A stretch of 64,000 nt of DNA from Hirsutella rhossiliensis (Eukaryota; Ascomycota; Sordariomycetes; Hypocreales; Ophiocordycipitaceae): positions 248,001 through 312,000 of the forward strand of contig NW_025408670.1 of NCBI RefSeq assembly GCF_020360975.1, written 5' to 3'. Shown one piece after another: positions 48,687 to 60,049 of this stretch. The position numbers and the translations under genes are program-made. Every line of letters starts with the position of its first letter. Position 1 is the stretch's first letter. The notes beneath the pieces are model-generated. The model ran no database searches, was not told where the DNA came from, and saw only the letters and a list, made by a program, of their open reading frames with translations.

Positions 48687-49376
48687 TCAATGTTTCACGA
48701 GCCACCCTAGCTCCTGAAGCAAATTCTCCGAGAGTATCTCGGCACATCGTTGGCGCGAGAGAAACTCATGGTCCGCATACTCAAAGCCCGGGACCACCGT
48801 CTCCGATATGAGCAGCCCCTCGTTGTGGGAGCTGTCCGCATCCGACGGCCCCAGCAGGTAACTCGCCTTCCAGACGCCCCCTTCGACGGCCCACTGCAGC
48901 TTTTCCCCACGCTCCACGTCGGAGCCGACAATGAAGGACTCGACGCGGCCGTCTGGATAGATGAGGATGTAACATCCACGACCACGGTGCCAGGTGTGGA
49001 CGATGCGGCTGCGGTTGCGGTGAAAGGAGCCGGTGGGGCGTGCCGGGGTGAGGTAGTAGAATATCGAAGACGAAAGAGAGCGAAAGGCCGGGTCGAAGCC
49101 GGGGCGAAGGCCGCCGACTAGGGCAAGCGTTTGCTCTGAGAGAGGGCTTGGCGGGTACGGGCTGGGGATGAGGGTGGGAGACGAGTCGGTTAGGACATAG
49201 TAGCCGCCTTCGATGTGCGGGACAAGGGAGAGTGCCTTGATGGTGGCCTGTACCTCGGGCGGCTCGGGGGCCGCGGCGGCTGGGAAAGGCGGGACGATGA
49301 TGCTCTGGGCGCTTGTGTCTGAAGTCGACGGAGAAGTCGGGGCGGAAGAGTAATGCTCGCAGTCATGGTCTGCCAT
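48687..49376 (-). CDS. DUF985 cupin protein
   Basis: Single-exon gene of 229 aa with a small beta-barrel of the cupin_5 (DUF985) family, related to yeast YML079W; the biochemical role is unclear, and a sugar or small-ligand pocket is usual for the fold. Key stretches are IKALSLVPHIEGGYYV, SSSIFYYLT, FHRNRSRIVHTWHRGRGCYI, then LQWAVEGGVWKASYLLG and a final GFEYADHEFLS. The start is the ATG just before ADHDCEHYSS; an in-frame ATG 74 codons upstream gives a Ser/Pro/Cys-rich extension that lacks homology and is probably leader. Confidence 0.9.
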   Translation of the reverse strand: MADHDCEHYSSAPTSPSTSDTSAQSIIVPPFPAAAAPEPPEVQATIKALSLVPHIEGGYYVLTDSSPTLIPSPYPPSPLSEQTLALVGGLRPGFDPAFRSLSSSIFYYLTPARPTGSFHRNRSRIVHTWHRGRGCYILIYPDGRVESFIVGSDVERGEKLQWAVEGGVWKASYLLGPSDADSSHNEGLLISETVVPGFEYADHEFLSRQRCAEILSENLLQELGWLVKH

Positions 49377-50603
49377 GATGAAGGATGGACTTGGTCCGAA
49401 CGCCTTTTGTTTTCCTCCGGGGGCGGTTAGCTGACGGCTTGCTACCCAATTGCACGAAAGGCGTTGAGATGGGCAGGAATTGAGTGCGGGTGACAAACAG
49501 ACGAGGAGTTGAACGAGGTGACGTGGGTTGGCAGTTGGCGCGGTGCAAGCATGGGGTTGTTGCGGAGAAGTCGAGCGTTGACAGCTGCCAGATGGCATCA
49601 CTCAGCTTAGGGGAAACGAAGGTTTCGAGTCAGCTGTTGCGAGGATGAGGGTGAGACGTCAGGTGGGAAAACAGGAGAAAGTGGAAGTGGTTATTTCTAT
49701 CCAGCACATTGCGCCCACCAAGCTCAACCTGACAGCCAGTCCCCTATCGTGTTTTCGACCACAGCCGTCACGCGGTCTGCAAATACGAATACGACACGGG
49801 GCGGGAGGAACTTTGCGGAAACAATGACTGATGGAAAAGGTCACGAGAGGACGGGGAGCAGCACCGGTGCCATGGCTGTGGAAGGGGGTGGAATGGGCGG
49901 AATGGTTTACAAACGGCGTGCTTCCTTGATCCGTTCATCTTGCGCGAGAGAGGGGCTGGAGATGCAAGGCCACCGATGGCACGGCAGGATTCGAGGCGCT
50001 TGCTGGGCAAAGAAAGGCGCCAACGCCAGAGCAGGGGCACGACTCGGCCGACTGCAAGGCAGGCTTGTCGTACGCGGCCGGCGACGTGCTTGGAGATGGA
50101 GGGGCGGAGGCATGGGATGGGGTTGTGGCAGCGGCCGGTTGGTCGGGCAAGCTCGGCTGGCACAGGTACGCATGGGTGGCATGGCCTTGGGGGTGCTCGG
50201 CCGCTCGACGGCCGGTGAGCGGTTGGTTGTCTCGAGCTGATGAAGCCATCTACGTCTCCATCACGCCATATCGCAACAGAGAGCGCAGGCAGGGCGGGCA
50301 CGAAGAGCTGGTGCAAGGCCCAGGGCATGGATGGGGGCGCCACGTGCAAACGCCCTAGAAACGGGCGGTAAGCCGCCGTGCAGGGTTATGCCTATCCTGG
50401 CTGGAGGTTTGGGGGCAGCAAACGCGGGGCGCCACGCGATCCGTCGGCTCCGGTCTTCGGTTCCGCTACGTACAGTCGACGTCGTCGGCTGCACGCGACT
50501 TCGAGACGCGAGGCATTTGTCTCCCCTCCTCGGCACCTCTCCAAGCCTTGGCCTCGTCACACCCATTCTCCCCGCCGCCCATCGCCACCAGTCGGACGAG
50601 CCA
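49377..50603. other. shared upstream region of the DUF985 and OMA1 genes
   Basis: About 1.2 kb of GC-rich DNA between divergent starts. The open frames on both strands here have Arg/Gly/Pro-dominated composition and no motif. Confidence 0.6.
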
Positions 50604-51916
50604 ATGCTGGCATCGCGTCTCGTCCGGCCGAGGTGCGGCTTCGCCCTCGAGGCCCGGCTCTCCCCCTCATCCACCTCGTCGTCCGCTCGCCTCGCCTACG
50701 CCGTGGTCCCCCCGCTCCAACATGCCCTCATCACGGCCGCCCGCCCTCGCCACCTCTCACACACGCGACCACGCCTCGCCCCGCCGCCGGACGACCCGTA
50801 CCACCGCCTCCGCCACGCCCGCCCGCTGGTCCCGGATGCCGTCGCGGGGCGGTTCGCGCGGGCCGGACGCTCGCGCAACTCGCGCGCCCTCGTCGTCGTC
50901 TGCGTCGCCGCCGCCGTCGCCTTCTACCTCTACAACTCGCAGACGGTCCCCGTGACGGGCCGGCGGCGCTTCAACTTCCTCTCCGACCGGCTCGTGGCGC
51001 GCATGTACGCCAGGTCTGCCGACGCCGTTGCGCGAGAGGTTCTGAACCAGGGCGGCCACTTCCTGTCCGACTGGGACCCGCGCACCATGGCCGTCAGGAG
51101 GGTCATGAGGAGGCTGATTCCCGTGAGTGGCATGGCGGATCTGGATTGGGAGATTCACGTCATCGCCGACAACCGTGCGTCACCACGTTCTCGTTTATAG
51201 CGCTTGACCTCGGGTTCGCTTGGAACAACTGCTGACAGGGTTCGCCCTTCGCCAGGGACCGCCAACGCCTTCGTCATGCCGGGGGGCAAGGTGTTTGTGC
51301 ACAGCGGCATCCTCAGCCTGTGCCGTAACGACGACGCACTGGCCGCGGTGCTGGGCCACGAAATCGCCCACAGCACCGCCTCGCACGCGGCCGAGCGGCT
51401 GTCGGCGGCCTGGGTGGGCAACCTGACGGCCGGCAGCCTCTTCTTCCTGGCCGGGGCGCTGCCGGGGCTGGCGCTGTTTGGCCTGTGGAGCGTCGTCGGC
51501 GGCTTCTACCTGCAGGACCTGCTCTTCCACCTGCCCATGGGCCGCAGGCAGGAGAGCGAGGCCGACTACATTGGGCTGATGATGATGGCCGAGGCGTGCT
51601 ACGACCCGCGCGCCGCCGTCGGCTTCTGGCGCCGCATGGAGACGCTGCAGCACGCGGGAGGGGTCGAGCAGCCCGAGATGCTGAGCACGCATCCATCGGT
51701 AGGTCCCACCTAACCTGGCCTTGGGCCCGTCTCTGCTAGTTTCCTGACTGTTTCTCCGTCGGCCAGAACGAGCACCGGATTGCCGACATTCAGCAATGGA
51801 TGGGCGAGGCGATGCAGAAGCGCATGGAAAGCGACTGTCGAGGCACGGCGTCGTTTGCGGACAGGTTCAGAGTCGCGCTGCGCAGAGGCCAGCCGGTGGA
51901 GGCTGTCGCCGCCTAA
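50604..51916 (+). CDS. OMA1: OMA1, mitochondrial inner-membrane M48 metallopeptidase
   Basis: Quality-control protease that degrades misfolded or stress-exposed inner-membrane proteins. The exons are 50604-51174, 51256-51698 and 51767-51916, giving 387 aa. The first about 90 residues are Arg/Ser/Pro-rich without acidic stretches (a presequence), followed by one membrane segment (about 94-110). RTANAFVMPGGKVFVHSGIL leads to the zinc site HEIAH (about 225-229), a second hydrophobic stretch, and the third ligand Glu in ESEAD (about 290). STHPSNEHRI spans the last intron, as in family members. The start is the first ATG giving a presequence. Confidence 0.93.
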
Positions 51917-52158
51917 CCTGCAGCGGGCTTGTACAAGAGGTTAATCTATGCACGCCATGTGTACGGTAGACGGCGTTGGGACAGATAATCGGCGCAATGA
52001 GTTAGAGCAGTAGATTAATTACATTTGATGCTCTTGCGGTTGGTTTGCGATGACAGATTGAATACCCGTCGCGGCCCTCGTCTCTCTGCTCGTCCTCCAC
52101 TTCGCTGCAAGCTGGTCTTGCCTGAGTTTTTGTTTCTTCCGCGCGTCTCCATCATTCA

Positions 52159-52545
52159 CTAATACGACGGCTCGTCCACCCGGTTCTGCGCACCGCAACA
52201 GCAATCAAACGAGTCTTGCTGGTTCGGGACATCCAACCAAGTGGCTGGCCACGCATCGCCTTCGCGACAACGAGTGCAGCAGTTAGCGTTACTAATTTCA
52301 ATAATTCCACCATTTGGCACGGCAAAGGCTTTGAATAGACGCAACGCCTCCCCTGCGCCAGTGAAACCTTCAGCCGGCTCTCCCACGACCGCGGCAGTCA
52401 GGCGGGGCGAGCTTTCCTCACGGTGTTCGCGGCTAGAGGTGACAAACGAGTCGTCGGTAACCCCGGGTGGGCGGTGTTTTATACCTTTAAACCCGTTAGC
52501 AATCGGCGCCCTCCGATTAGTAGGCGTAACGGCTAGTCGGGCCAT
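52159..52545 (-). CDS. orphan ORF, 128 aa, Cys-rich C-terminus
   Basis: Opens at ATG 52545 and runs 128 codons with a convincing amino-acid mix, including FKAFAVPNGGIIEISNANCC, then TRCREGDAWPATWLDVPNQQ, and ends with a CCC cluster and an acidic tail. The clustered cysteines (CCTRC, CCC) could bind metal or form disulfides, but no signal peptide is present. Codon choice is less GC-biased in third positions than in its neighbours, which could mean a young or transferred gene, or a transposon remnant. It is not recognised. It lies between OMA1 and cytochrome b5 on the opposite strand. Confidence 0.35.
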   Translation of the reverse strand: MARLAVTPTNRRAPIANGFKGIKHRPPGVTDDSFVTSSREHREESSPRLTAAVVGEPAEGFTGAGEALRLFKAFAVPNGGIIEISNANCCTRCREGDAWPATWLDVPNQQDSFDCCCGAQNRVDEPSY

Positions 52546-52785
52546 CTGCACAAATGCTAAGCCGCGCTGAGTGAGCCGAGGTAAAACCAGGTGCTGGGTG
52601 CTGGTACCTTGGCCGGCGCAACGCTCAGGCACCGGACCGGCATGCTCTCGTGATCCCTTTATTTACTTTAAATACATACGTGCAACTTCTCGTCGCCTCT
52701 TCCCCGTCTACCACCTGGACTCTATTTATCAACCTCTCGACATTCATACCCGCGCATTGCCAGCCACAGCACCCCGACCGTCGCC

Positions 52786-53136
52786 ATGTCGCAAAAATTC
52801 ACCCCCGCCGACGTCGGCCAGCACAAGGACGACGCCAACGGCTACTGGCTCATCATCGAGAACGACGTCTACGACCTGACGAGTAAGTTCCTCCCGCCGC
52901 CGCCTTTCTCCGCAGCATACACACACACACACACACACACACACCCGTGAGGGATCGGGATGGGCTGACAAGGTCCAGAGTTCATGGACGAGCACCCCGG
53001 CGGCTCCAAGGTGCTCAAGCGCTTCGCCGGCAAGAACGCAACAAAGGCCTTTTGGAAGTACCACAACGAGAGCGTCCTGAAGCGCTACGGCGCAAAGTAC
53101 AAGATTGGCGAGGTCGGCGAGGCGGCCAAGCTGTGA
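52786..53136 (+). CDS. cytochrome b5-like haem protein, soluble
   Basis: Electron carrier for desaturases, hydroxylases or reductases. The exons are 52786-52882 and 52979-53136, giving 84 aa. The b5 fold is clear: FTPADVGQHKDDANGYWLII, DVYDLT, then haem ligand His38 in DEHPGGSK and His61 in KYHNES. The protein ends soon after the fold (IGEVGEAAKL) with no C-terminal membrane anchor, so it should be cytosolic or work in a complex. The 96-nt intron contains a long CA repeat. Confidence 0.93.
52918..52944. repeat. CA microsatellite inside the cytochrome b5 intron
   Basis: About 27 bases of alternating CA/AC in the middle of the 96-nt intron; length variation here would change intron size. Confidence 0.9.
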
Positions 53137-54471
53137 GAGGGCGCGCGCCTGCCGGGGCTTGGGCGCTGGCGCTGAGGCTCTCGTGGCGTGGCCGAGGATC
53201 GGGCTGGCTCTCCGGGGGGGAGGACTGATGACGCGGCTCTGCAGAGGGAAGAGGGCGCGTCTTTGGGTCGCATGGTAGCGGAAGTGGTTTTTTCTTTGAT
53301 GGGCTAACTGCTTGTATGAATACTCGAAGCTTGGTGATTTGCTCGTGATGCTGCACCCCACCATGGGCACATGCCACATGGCCTCTGCATTATAAATATA
53401 TATATACAGCGTATGCAGGTACAATGCCGCTATATCAACGTCGGCACAAGCCGTCATCCCCTAGAACCCTTTCAACTCTGCGCGGTGAAGCATTCAACTC
53501 TTCCGCCTATTGCAGGATTAGTGCATGTGTTGCAGTCGGCGCTTCCATATGTCGGCGGCGGGCACACCGATGGCTGGAGCACCCTGCCTCCAAGTACAAA
53601 GTAATCTCCAAAGATCAGCCGTGGGTGCCTTGTCGAGTTCGCGATACACATTTTGCACACAAACGAGGGCGACAGACAGGAGCCAGGAAACAGGATCCAG
53701 ACTCTATAAGTTTCAAGTGTGTTTGCCAGGTCTTGTCTGGGCGGACTTGTCAGCAATCTCCCTATACCTCAATCTACCTGGTAATATACCTGGTAATGGA
53801 TCCTCACCTGTCTAATTGCTAGCGATTTGTTATATACGCTGGCGTCTCTTTGATACCACTATCCGCTTGACTGCCCCTAGCCGATTGCCTCTCACTGTCT
53901 AAGCCTTGGAGAGTATTTCCGGAGACTTGTTTGAGAGGCTTCTAGAGCTCTTGGTGAAGACGTCGTTGGGACTTGCGTTACCTTTCGGCGCGGTCTGAAT
54001 TCCTGGCAGTCAACATGGGGGTAACAAAGGGGCAATTTGACGAAGCTGCTAGGGAGTGGGTGTCGTCGTGACCTTCCTGTTTCCTCGCTGGAGATGATGT
54101 GTCTGTGTGAGACAACCAGGAAGGGTACCAGCTAACATACATAATAGACCAGTCACCCGTCAAGGCAAAAGGATCCGCCAATATTGACATTGCCCCTCAC
54201 ACCTGCTTATAAGAGCCCGCGCCTCTGCCGGCCGGCGCCTCTTACACTATGGTATCCTGTCCTGCGCTCTATGGACATGTCCTGTCGTCCGGTGAGATGT
54301 CGCCACAAGGAAGCGTCCGGGTTTGCCTTGAGGCGTCGTTGCGAGCCGTCAAGATGGGTTCTTCCTCGCTCATCTAAGAGGCTAGGGATAAGCGAACATG
54401 GCAGTAAGAGCCCACTATCAAACCATCAAACCAGCCTCGACATCAGGGGAAAAGTTGAGAATATTGTCGTC
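53137..54471. other. intergenic between convergent genes
   Basis: 3' region of cytochrome b5 and spacer to the DUF7924 gene stop. An AT repeat occurs near 53395-53405, and short frames on both strands (for example 53472-53756) have no motif. Confidence 0.6.
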
Positions 54472-56099
54472 TCATGGCTTCTTCCGCGGAGTGCGTAAGC
54501 GCCACCTGATGCGCTTGGCAGAGGGCTGAAGTTCCAATGCCAATTCGTCGGTTGATGTATCCGACTCATAAGAGCATGGTGTATTCGGATCTGGATCCAA
54601 AATCGACTTTTGGCTTGTGGCAATTGTGTCGGCGGCTGACACCTCGCTTGCAAAGCTCCGCGCCAAGCTAACACGAACCGGCGGCGATATAGCAGCTTCA
54701 TCTCGTACCAATCTCTCGTTGGCTCGCTCAATTGCATCGTCTCTTTGTTGCTTTGCCCAATCCCGGCCATTCAGGTACGCAGCAGCTCCCTGCCGGAAGG
54801 TATCGGCATTATTAGTTAAACACCACGTGTTGATTTTCGTCATGATAAAGCCAGGTTGCCTACTTGGAGTAGACGGTGGTATAGGATGAGTCGTGTACAT
54901 CTTGAGCATGCCTCCATAATAGATTGATGTGATGGTATAGGCCTTGTTGTCGAATCGTTGTTCTGACTGCCCGTACGATTGGAGGGCATGTATCCCTCTG
55001 GCGCCGAGTGCGCCGTCGTAGCATGCTTGTCGCGTTGCGACTGAGAGAATCCCTCTGGGCCCCTTTACTTCTAGATAGAAGTTGGGCGCAATGGGAAGAT
55101 CATGCGGAGTGGAAGGGATGATCTTTCCGTTTAACTCTCTACGGATTGTCCGGTGGAGTTGCTCGGGCCGTGCGCCGTAGTATCGGTCGGGACAGCCTCT
55201 TACGAGTGTACCGTCTGTCAAATGGACGAGATTCGCAAATGGAACTCCGCCAGTGACACATCTCCGATCCCCCACGTCTCCATCCATTATTGGAATGACA
55301 GCTGTAGTGACGTCTCGCTCTTTAGCCGCCTGTGCATCGGCACGTTCGAACTTGAGAAATTCTTCCTCTGTGAACTTGGAGGGAGACAGAGAAGCTCTAG
55401 GTTGTGCGAGCGCTTGACGGATCTCGTCTATATTCTCGGGTTTAGGAGGCAATCTGCCCTCGGGATATTCGTAGCCAACGGGCAAAATATCGTGATCGAT
55501 TAGGTGTTGTTGGAAGGCACGATCGTATGGACTCATGCTCCTCATGCCCACTGGGTTCGGGGGACCGCTCTCACCCGGGGACTGTAAAGTTCTATTTGAC
55601 TGGCTGGAGCTCATTCTGCCGTAGGGCTCCACCGGCGTTTGGAACTGGTAGCTGTTAGCAAAGAACAAGAGGCAAAATGTCCATACGTATATACCCCTCG
55701 TAAGCCTCTGAGGTCCGGGCCACCCCGACTTGCAAAACAGTTGATCCGATCCAGGCAATTCGGGAAACACTGACAGGGGAACAAATGGGAAAGAAGGCCG
55801 ATTGTGTTCTGCTCGGACGCACGCCGTCGCGTATGTCTTCCAAGGTTTCGGTGTTGTCCCAAGTTGCGGGAGACGCTGTTGTTCCTCCTGTCCAACTCGC
55901 GAAGTGTGTTTCGCGTGAGGGCTATCTCTGAAAGATTGTCCCAGAACCTTGGAGGCGGGAATGTTGGATGGCTGGTTTTCTGCTTCTTCGACGAACGAGG
56001 GTACGGATCGTCTACAACCAGCTGACTTGAATTCGAGGGGCTTTGCCGTTTTCGCGGGCCAAGAACGGTCGTTTGACCGACTGGTCGCGGCGGAACCAT
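54472..56099 (-). CDS. DUF7924 family fungal protein
   Basis: Member of a large fungal family of unknown function. The exons are 56099-55695 and 55644-54472, giving 525 aa. The 50-nt intron uses the acceptor CTACCAG (not the earlier AACAG), which keeps the frame LRG-FQTPVEPYGR. A basic disordered start with a KKQK patch (possible nuclear signal) leads to PPRFWDNLSEIALTRNTLRE and a Ser-rich linker. The core has PYDRAFQQHLIDHDILPVGY, GGVPFANLVHLTDGTLV, RYYGARPEQL, PIAPNFYLEVKGPRG (Glu327, Lys329), ACYDGALGARGIHALQSYG and TFRQGAAAYLNGRDWA. The D..ExK pattern recalls PD-(D/E)XK nuclease folds (inference). No membrane segment. Confidence 0.87.
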
Positions 56100-56271
56100 C
56101 CTTGGGCGCTTGAAACGGTCGGTTTGTAGGTGTTGTGGTGAGTTTTACTAGGTAGCTGTAAGGAAACGACTGCGTTGTTCGGGCAAAAGTGAAGTAACAC
56201 TCCAACAAATGACCTAGAAGTGGACCCCATATACCATGGAGGTGCTGGTGGCAACTGACAGTAGTAGAGTA

Positions 56272-56361
56272 AACGAGGAAGCATACCAAGTGATGGATTA
56301 CGGTCTATGTGCACTCCCCTCTTCTCGTCCCAAGAGGCTGTCCTTTTGTACCCCTCCTTTG
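56272..56361 (+). repeat. direct repeat, left copy
   Basis: Shares AACGA.GAAGCA.ACCAAGT.ATGGATTA.GG, then TTCTCG..CC.AA and GTCCTTTTG.AC.CC with 56764-56834, with a 13-bp insertion in this copy. Differences include several G/A and C/T transitions. Confidence 0.55.
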
Positions 56362-56763
56362 CGTTGTTGGCCCCTTCGTGCTGCAATGTAATGCCCCATT
56401 AACTTCCCCTTTAACAAAAGCGCACCGCGCGACAATCCGTCAACCCCGAAAGGGCCAATCAGGCCATCAAACAAAGACCTTTATAGGGCTATCACAAGAA
56501 ACCTCGCAGGGCACTCTACCAAGAGCTAGACAGGCAACGTAGCAGAGTGACTAGAGCAGAAGGGGCTATTGTAGGCGACCGGGGGAGGCGTAGGTGGCAG
56601 CGAGAGGAAGAGAGGCCATGGGCCGACCAACAGAGGCACGGGTCGTAAAGGCGGGCTCGAGAGAGACTACTATTGAGCAGCATTAGGGCCAAAGAAGTAG
56701 TAAAGAGAGGCTAGGCGGCATCATCGTAGAAGACTTGCCACTCCTAGCGTGGTCGCCAGAATG

Positions 56764-56834
56764 AACGAGAAGCAGACCAAGTAATGGATTATGGTTTTCT
56801 CGCTCCAAAACACCGTCCTTTTGCACTCCTTCCT
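56764..56834 (+). repeat. direct repeat, right copy
   Basis: Same orientation as 56272-56361, about 490 bp away. The pair could be degenerate long terminal repeats of a very short element, or a segmental duplication. No TG..CA ends or target-site duplication were identified. Confidence 0.55.
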
Positions 56835-57530
56835 ACAATGCTCTATCACAGGACACTCTACACTACTACTGTACTGTAGGTACAGTATAAGGTTACACTC
56901 CGCACTTTCAAACGCTGACTGGCACGTCACGCCCAGCCAAGTCCCCCCCCCCAGCTGATCGTGAACGGCTTCATGAACGGCTTCAAGACTTCTCATCATG
57001 CCCACCACAGGCTTCGCCAACTGTCGTGCCGACTTGGCGCTTCTTAACAGATGACAAACGCATTAATAACCCTCAAGCGGGGAGCAGATGTAATACCACT
57101 CGAAACGACATTTTGGCGCTGGCGGTTGTTCTCAGGATAGCTTATTATTGAGGTAGGGTAGACAAGGACCCATCGGCGGCAATAAGACGTTGATTGTGGA
57201 GGAATACTGGCCGCTGCCCGGCCTCCCGTAGTCCAATTAGGCGCCTCGGACCGCGTGGCTCTCACCATCCTTCTTAGATCATCCTCTGCACGTCACGAGT
57301 TGAACAAAGGCGGGCTTAAGTCTCCACAAAGCCCAACTTTGGGAGCGTGAAAACGAAGCGCCGACTGCAGCACACGTATTACAGCGCTGGCGGGGTCGGC
57401 GGTGACAACACCAAACAATGGACATGGATTCCGCCCGTCGCATGCACGACCTTGGATCTCACGCAGCACATCACCACGCCGCTGCCCCGTTGAGTCACCA
57501 GTCCGCGACGGTGCTCGCGACGAGCGCATC

Positions 57531-59226
57531 ATGACCGACGTCTTGGACGCCGAGAAGGTCGAGAACCGGCTGAGGCATGGCCGCGACGCCCAGCCCACCG
57601 ACGCCCCGACGCTGCCACCCCCGAGCGCCATCCGCGCCGCCGAATCGTCCCTCGCAGCTCGCGCACGCTCCCACGGACGCCTCGGCGGCACCGCTGACGC
57701 AGACGTCGTCGGCCACATCGTCGACGACATCGTCCCCGCCCTCACCGGCCAAGCCGCGTCCAGCCGCTACTACGGCTTCGTCACCGGCGGCGTCCTGCCC
57801 ATTGCCGAATGGGCCGACAACGTCGTCTCGCGCCTGGACCAGAATGTCCAGGTCCACCTGCCCGCGCAGTGCGTCGCCACGGCCGTCGAGCATGCCGCGC
57901 TCAACATGCTGGCCGGCCTGCTGCGTCTCGACGGGGCCGGCGACGACGACCAAGGGGAGGTGTGGCAGGGGAAGACGTTGACCACAGGCGCCACGGCGAG
58001 CAACATCCTAGGGCTCGCGTGCGGCAGGGAGGCGATCCTGCGCAAGAGGCTCGGCGGCGGCTCCGACAACTGCGTCGGTGAGTTGGGCTTGTTGGCGGCC
58101 TGTCTCCGCGCTGGCGTATCCGAGATCCAGGTCCTCACGAGCGCGGGCCACAGCTCCGTCTCCAAGGCGGCCAGCGTCGTGGGCATAGGACGCCGGCACG
58201 TCAAGGAGCTGGCCCGAAGCTCGGCGCAGCCGTGGAGGCTGGACCTCGACGCCGTGGAACGCGAGTTGCAGAGACCCGGCGTTGTGAGCATCGTGGCTGT
58301 CGGCGTCGGCGATGTCAACACGGGAGGCTTTGCTCTGGATGGCGTCGACGAGTGGCGGAGGCTCAGGGCGCTCGCAGACGAGTACGGGGCATGGGTCCAT
58401 GTGGATGGAGGTGAGTTTTGATGGACAAACCTGGGAATGTAATTCGTAAGCCCCTTGTAAATGGGCTTCGAGTTGTGCATTGCTCATTGCTGACGAGAGC
58501 AGCGTTTGGCATCTTTGCCCGCGTTCTGGGTTCAAACGAGGAACATGCGTCCCTGAAAAGGCAAGCCCAAGGCATCGAGCTTGCAGACAGCATCACGGTG
58601 GACGGACACAAGATACTCAACGTGGTGGGTAGTTGCCGCATTTTTGACCAAGAGAGCAGTGACTGATTGCACGACTACAGCCATACGACTGCGGAATGTT
58701 CTTCACTCATTCTGCCTCGACGCTTCAGTCCGTGTTTCTCAACCCCAATGCCGCCTACCTCTCATCCGGCTCGGCAGCAGGCATCCCCTCTCCGCTTAAC
58801 ATTGGCCTGGAAAACTCGCGTCGTTTCCGCGCCCTCCCCGTATATGCCGCCCTTCTCAGCGAGGGCTCTGCAGGCTTCGAGCGCCTCGTCTCCAACATGG
58901 TCCAGCTTGCCCGTCGCTTGGCCGCTTTCCTGCGTGACTCGCCAGACTATGAGCTGCTGCCGGATGAGAGCGCTGGTCTCGATCGCACATTCATCATCGT
59001 GCTGTTCAGGGCCAAGGATCGGGCGTTGAACGAGGTGCTGACGGACAAGATCAACCAGACGAGGCAGATGTACGTGAGCGGTACGGTCTGGAGGGGCAGC
59101 AAGGCAGTTCGGATCGCCGTGTCGAATTGGAGGGTGGACGTAAGCCGGGATTTTGATGTGGTGACTGCCATTCTAAAGGCTGTGGCTGCGGGAGAGGAGT
59201 TTGATCTGGGTAGAGTTGGAGCGTAG
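57531..59226 (+). CDS. PLP-dependent group II amino-acid decarboxylase
   Basis: Fold-type I PLP enzyme near the aromatic-amino-acid / glutamate decarboxylase group; substrate not determined. The exons are 57531-58410, 58503-58624 and 58681-59226, giving 515 aa. SSRYYGFVTGG, NVQVHLPAQCVATAVE, TTGATASNILGLACGRE, HSSVSKAA (the PLP-stacking His), WVHVDGAFG (Asp292) and VDGHKILNVPYDCG (PLP-Lys330) are all in place, and the C-terminal domain is complete. The ATG at 57531 gives the usual N-terminal helix; earlier frames are not continuous. Such enzymes often supply secondary metabolism, but no partner genes lie next to it. Confidence 0.92.
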
Positions 59227-59381
59227 CGGCGGAAGCGGACGCCCACGAGGACGTGGTGCTCGATGGCCGGTCATGTCGCAAGAGCTGTGTTTCGAAAGGC
59301 ACCACAGCCACCACAGTATCCTAAAACCATCCTTGGTAGACTCGGCGTCCCATCTAGAGAAGCCCGAGTCCCGCCGAGCCC

Positions 59382-59642
59382 TCAGCCAAACTTCTTGGAC
59401 CCGCCCTTGACGCTCGCTTTCTTGTCCGCCTTCTTGCCCTTGCCAATCAGCTCGAGGTGTCCGGCCCGCTCGCCCAGCAGCGCCTCCGTCTTGGCCGTCA
59501 GCCCGGACGTGAACTTCTTGTGCACCTTGTCGATGCTTCCCTTGGTCTTTTTCGGCTTGGCCACCTTGGACGCCTGCTTCTTGGAGTGTGTCGGCTTGGC
59601 CGCCTTGGTCCGCGAGGACAGCTTGACTGCGCCTTGAACCAT
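59382..59642 (-). CDS. DUF2462 / UPF0390 small basic protein
   Basis: Single-exon gene of 86 aa, about one quarter lysine, resembling the Leydig-cell-tumour 10-kDa homologue family, which is nuclear or nucleolar in other fungi (family knowledge). MVQGAVKLSSRTKAAKPTHS is the conserved start; a middle KKFTSGLTAKTEALLGERAG is followed by HLELIGKGKKADKK. The in-frame extension upstream of the ATG is leader sequence. It is convergent with the decarboxylase gene (155 bp apart). Confidence 0.88.
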   Translation of the reverse strand: MVQGAVKLSSRTKAAKPTHSKKQASKVAKPKKTKGSIDKVHKKFTSGLTAKTEALLGERAGHLELIGKGKKADKKASVKGGSKKFG

Positions 59643-60049
59643 GGCGGAGGTGTTGGGCGGCGGCGAATTGGGGATTCTCTGGGGATGATTTTGTTTCTTC
59701 GCCTCGAATGTCTGGGGTTTGGGTGAAAAAGTAATGGTGGGACAGAAGTTGAAGGAGGCAGCGAATTTTTCGGGGAGTGAAAAGTAGCAGTACACGGAGC
59801 TAGCTGTATGATTCCCGAACTTTCGCCGACTTTAACCGAAGAGCCGCAACCTTTACTCCCAGCGTCGGTTCAGTCCGCCAACAACGCTCTCCACAAAATG
59901 GCATCGAGACACAGAGCTGTTAGTAACCGACTCCAATTATACGCAGGCGCTAAAACCTGCGACTCACCGACGTCTTTATGTACTGATGTCACGGACCAAG
60001 CGTGTGCTGTCAGGCGAGAACACAACACCAAGGCTCCTGACCAAGCGAA
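59643..60049. other. shared upstream region of the DUF2462 and kinase-like genes
   Basis: About 400 bp between divergent starts; no gene seen. Confidence 0.6.

Larger units (their letters stand above)
56100..57530. other. intergenic with a repeat-flanked segment
   Basis: About 1.4 kb between divergent genes. It contains two diverged direct repeats (listed separately) enclosing about 400 bp of repeat-like, non-coding DNA, and a twice-repeated TGAACGGCTTCA near 56960-56985. Confidence 0.6.

Noticed and set aside
49768..50349. 193-codon minus-strand frame upstream of OMA1
   Set aside because: Pro/Ser/Ala-dominated, no motif, and overlapped by similar frames on the other strand.
57495..58535. 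Long antisense frames over the PLP decarboxylase
   Set aside because: They overlap conserved catalytic motifs on the plus strand and have no features of their own.
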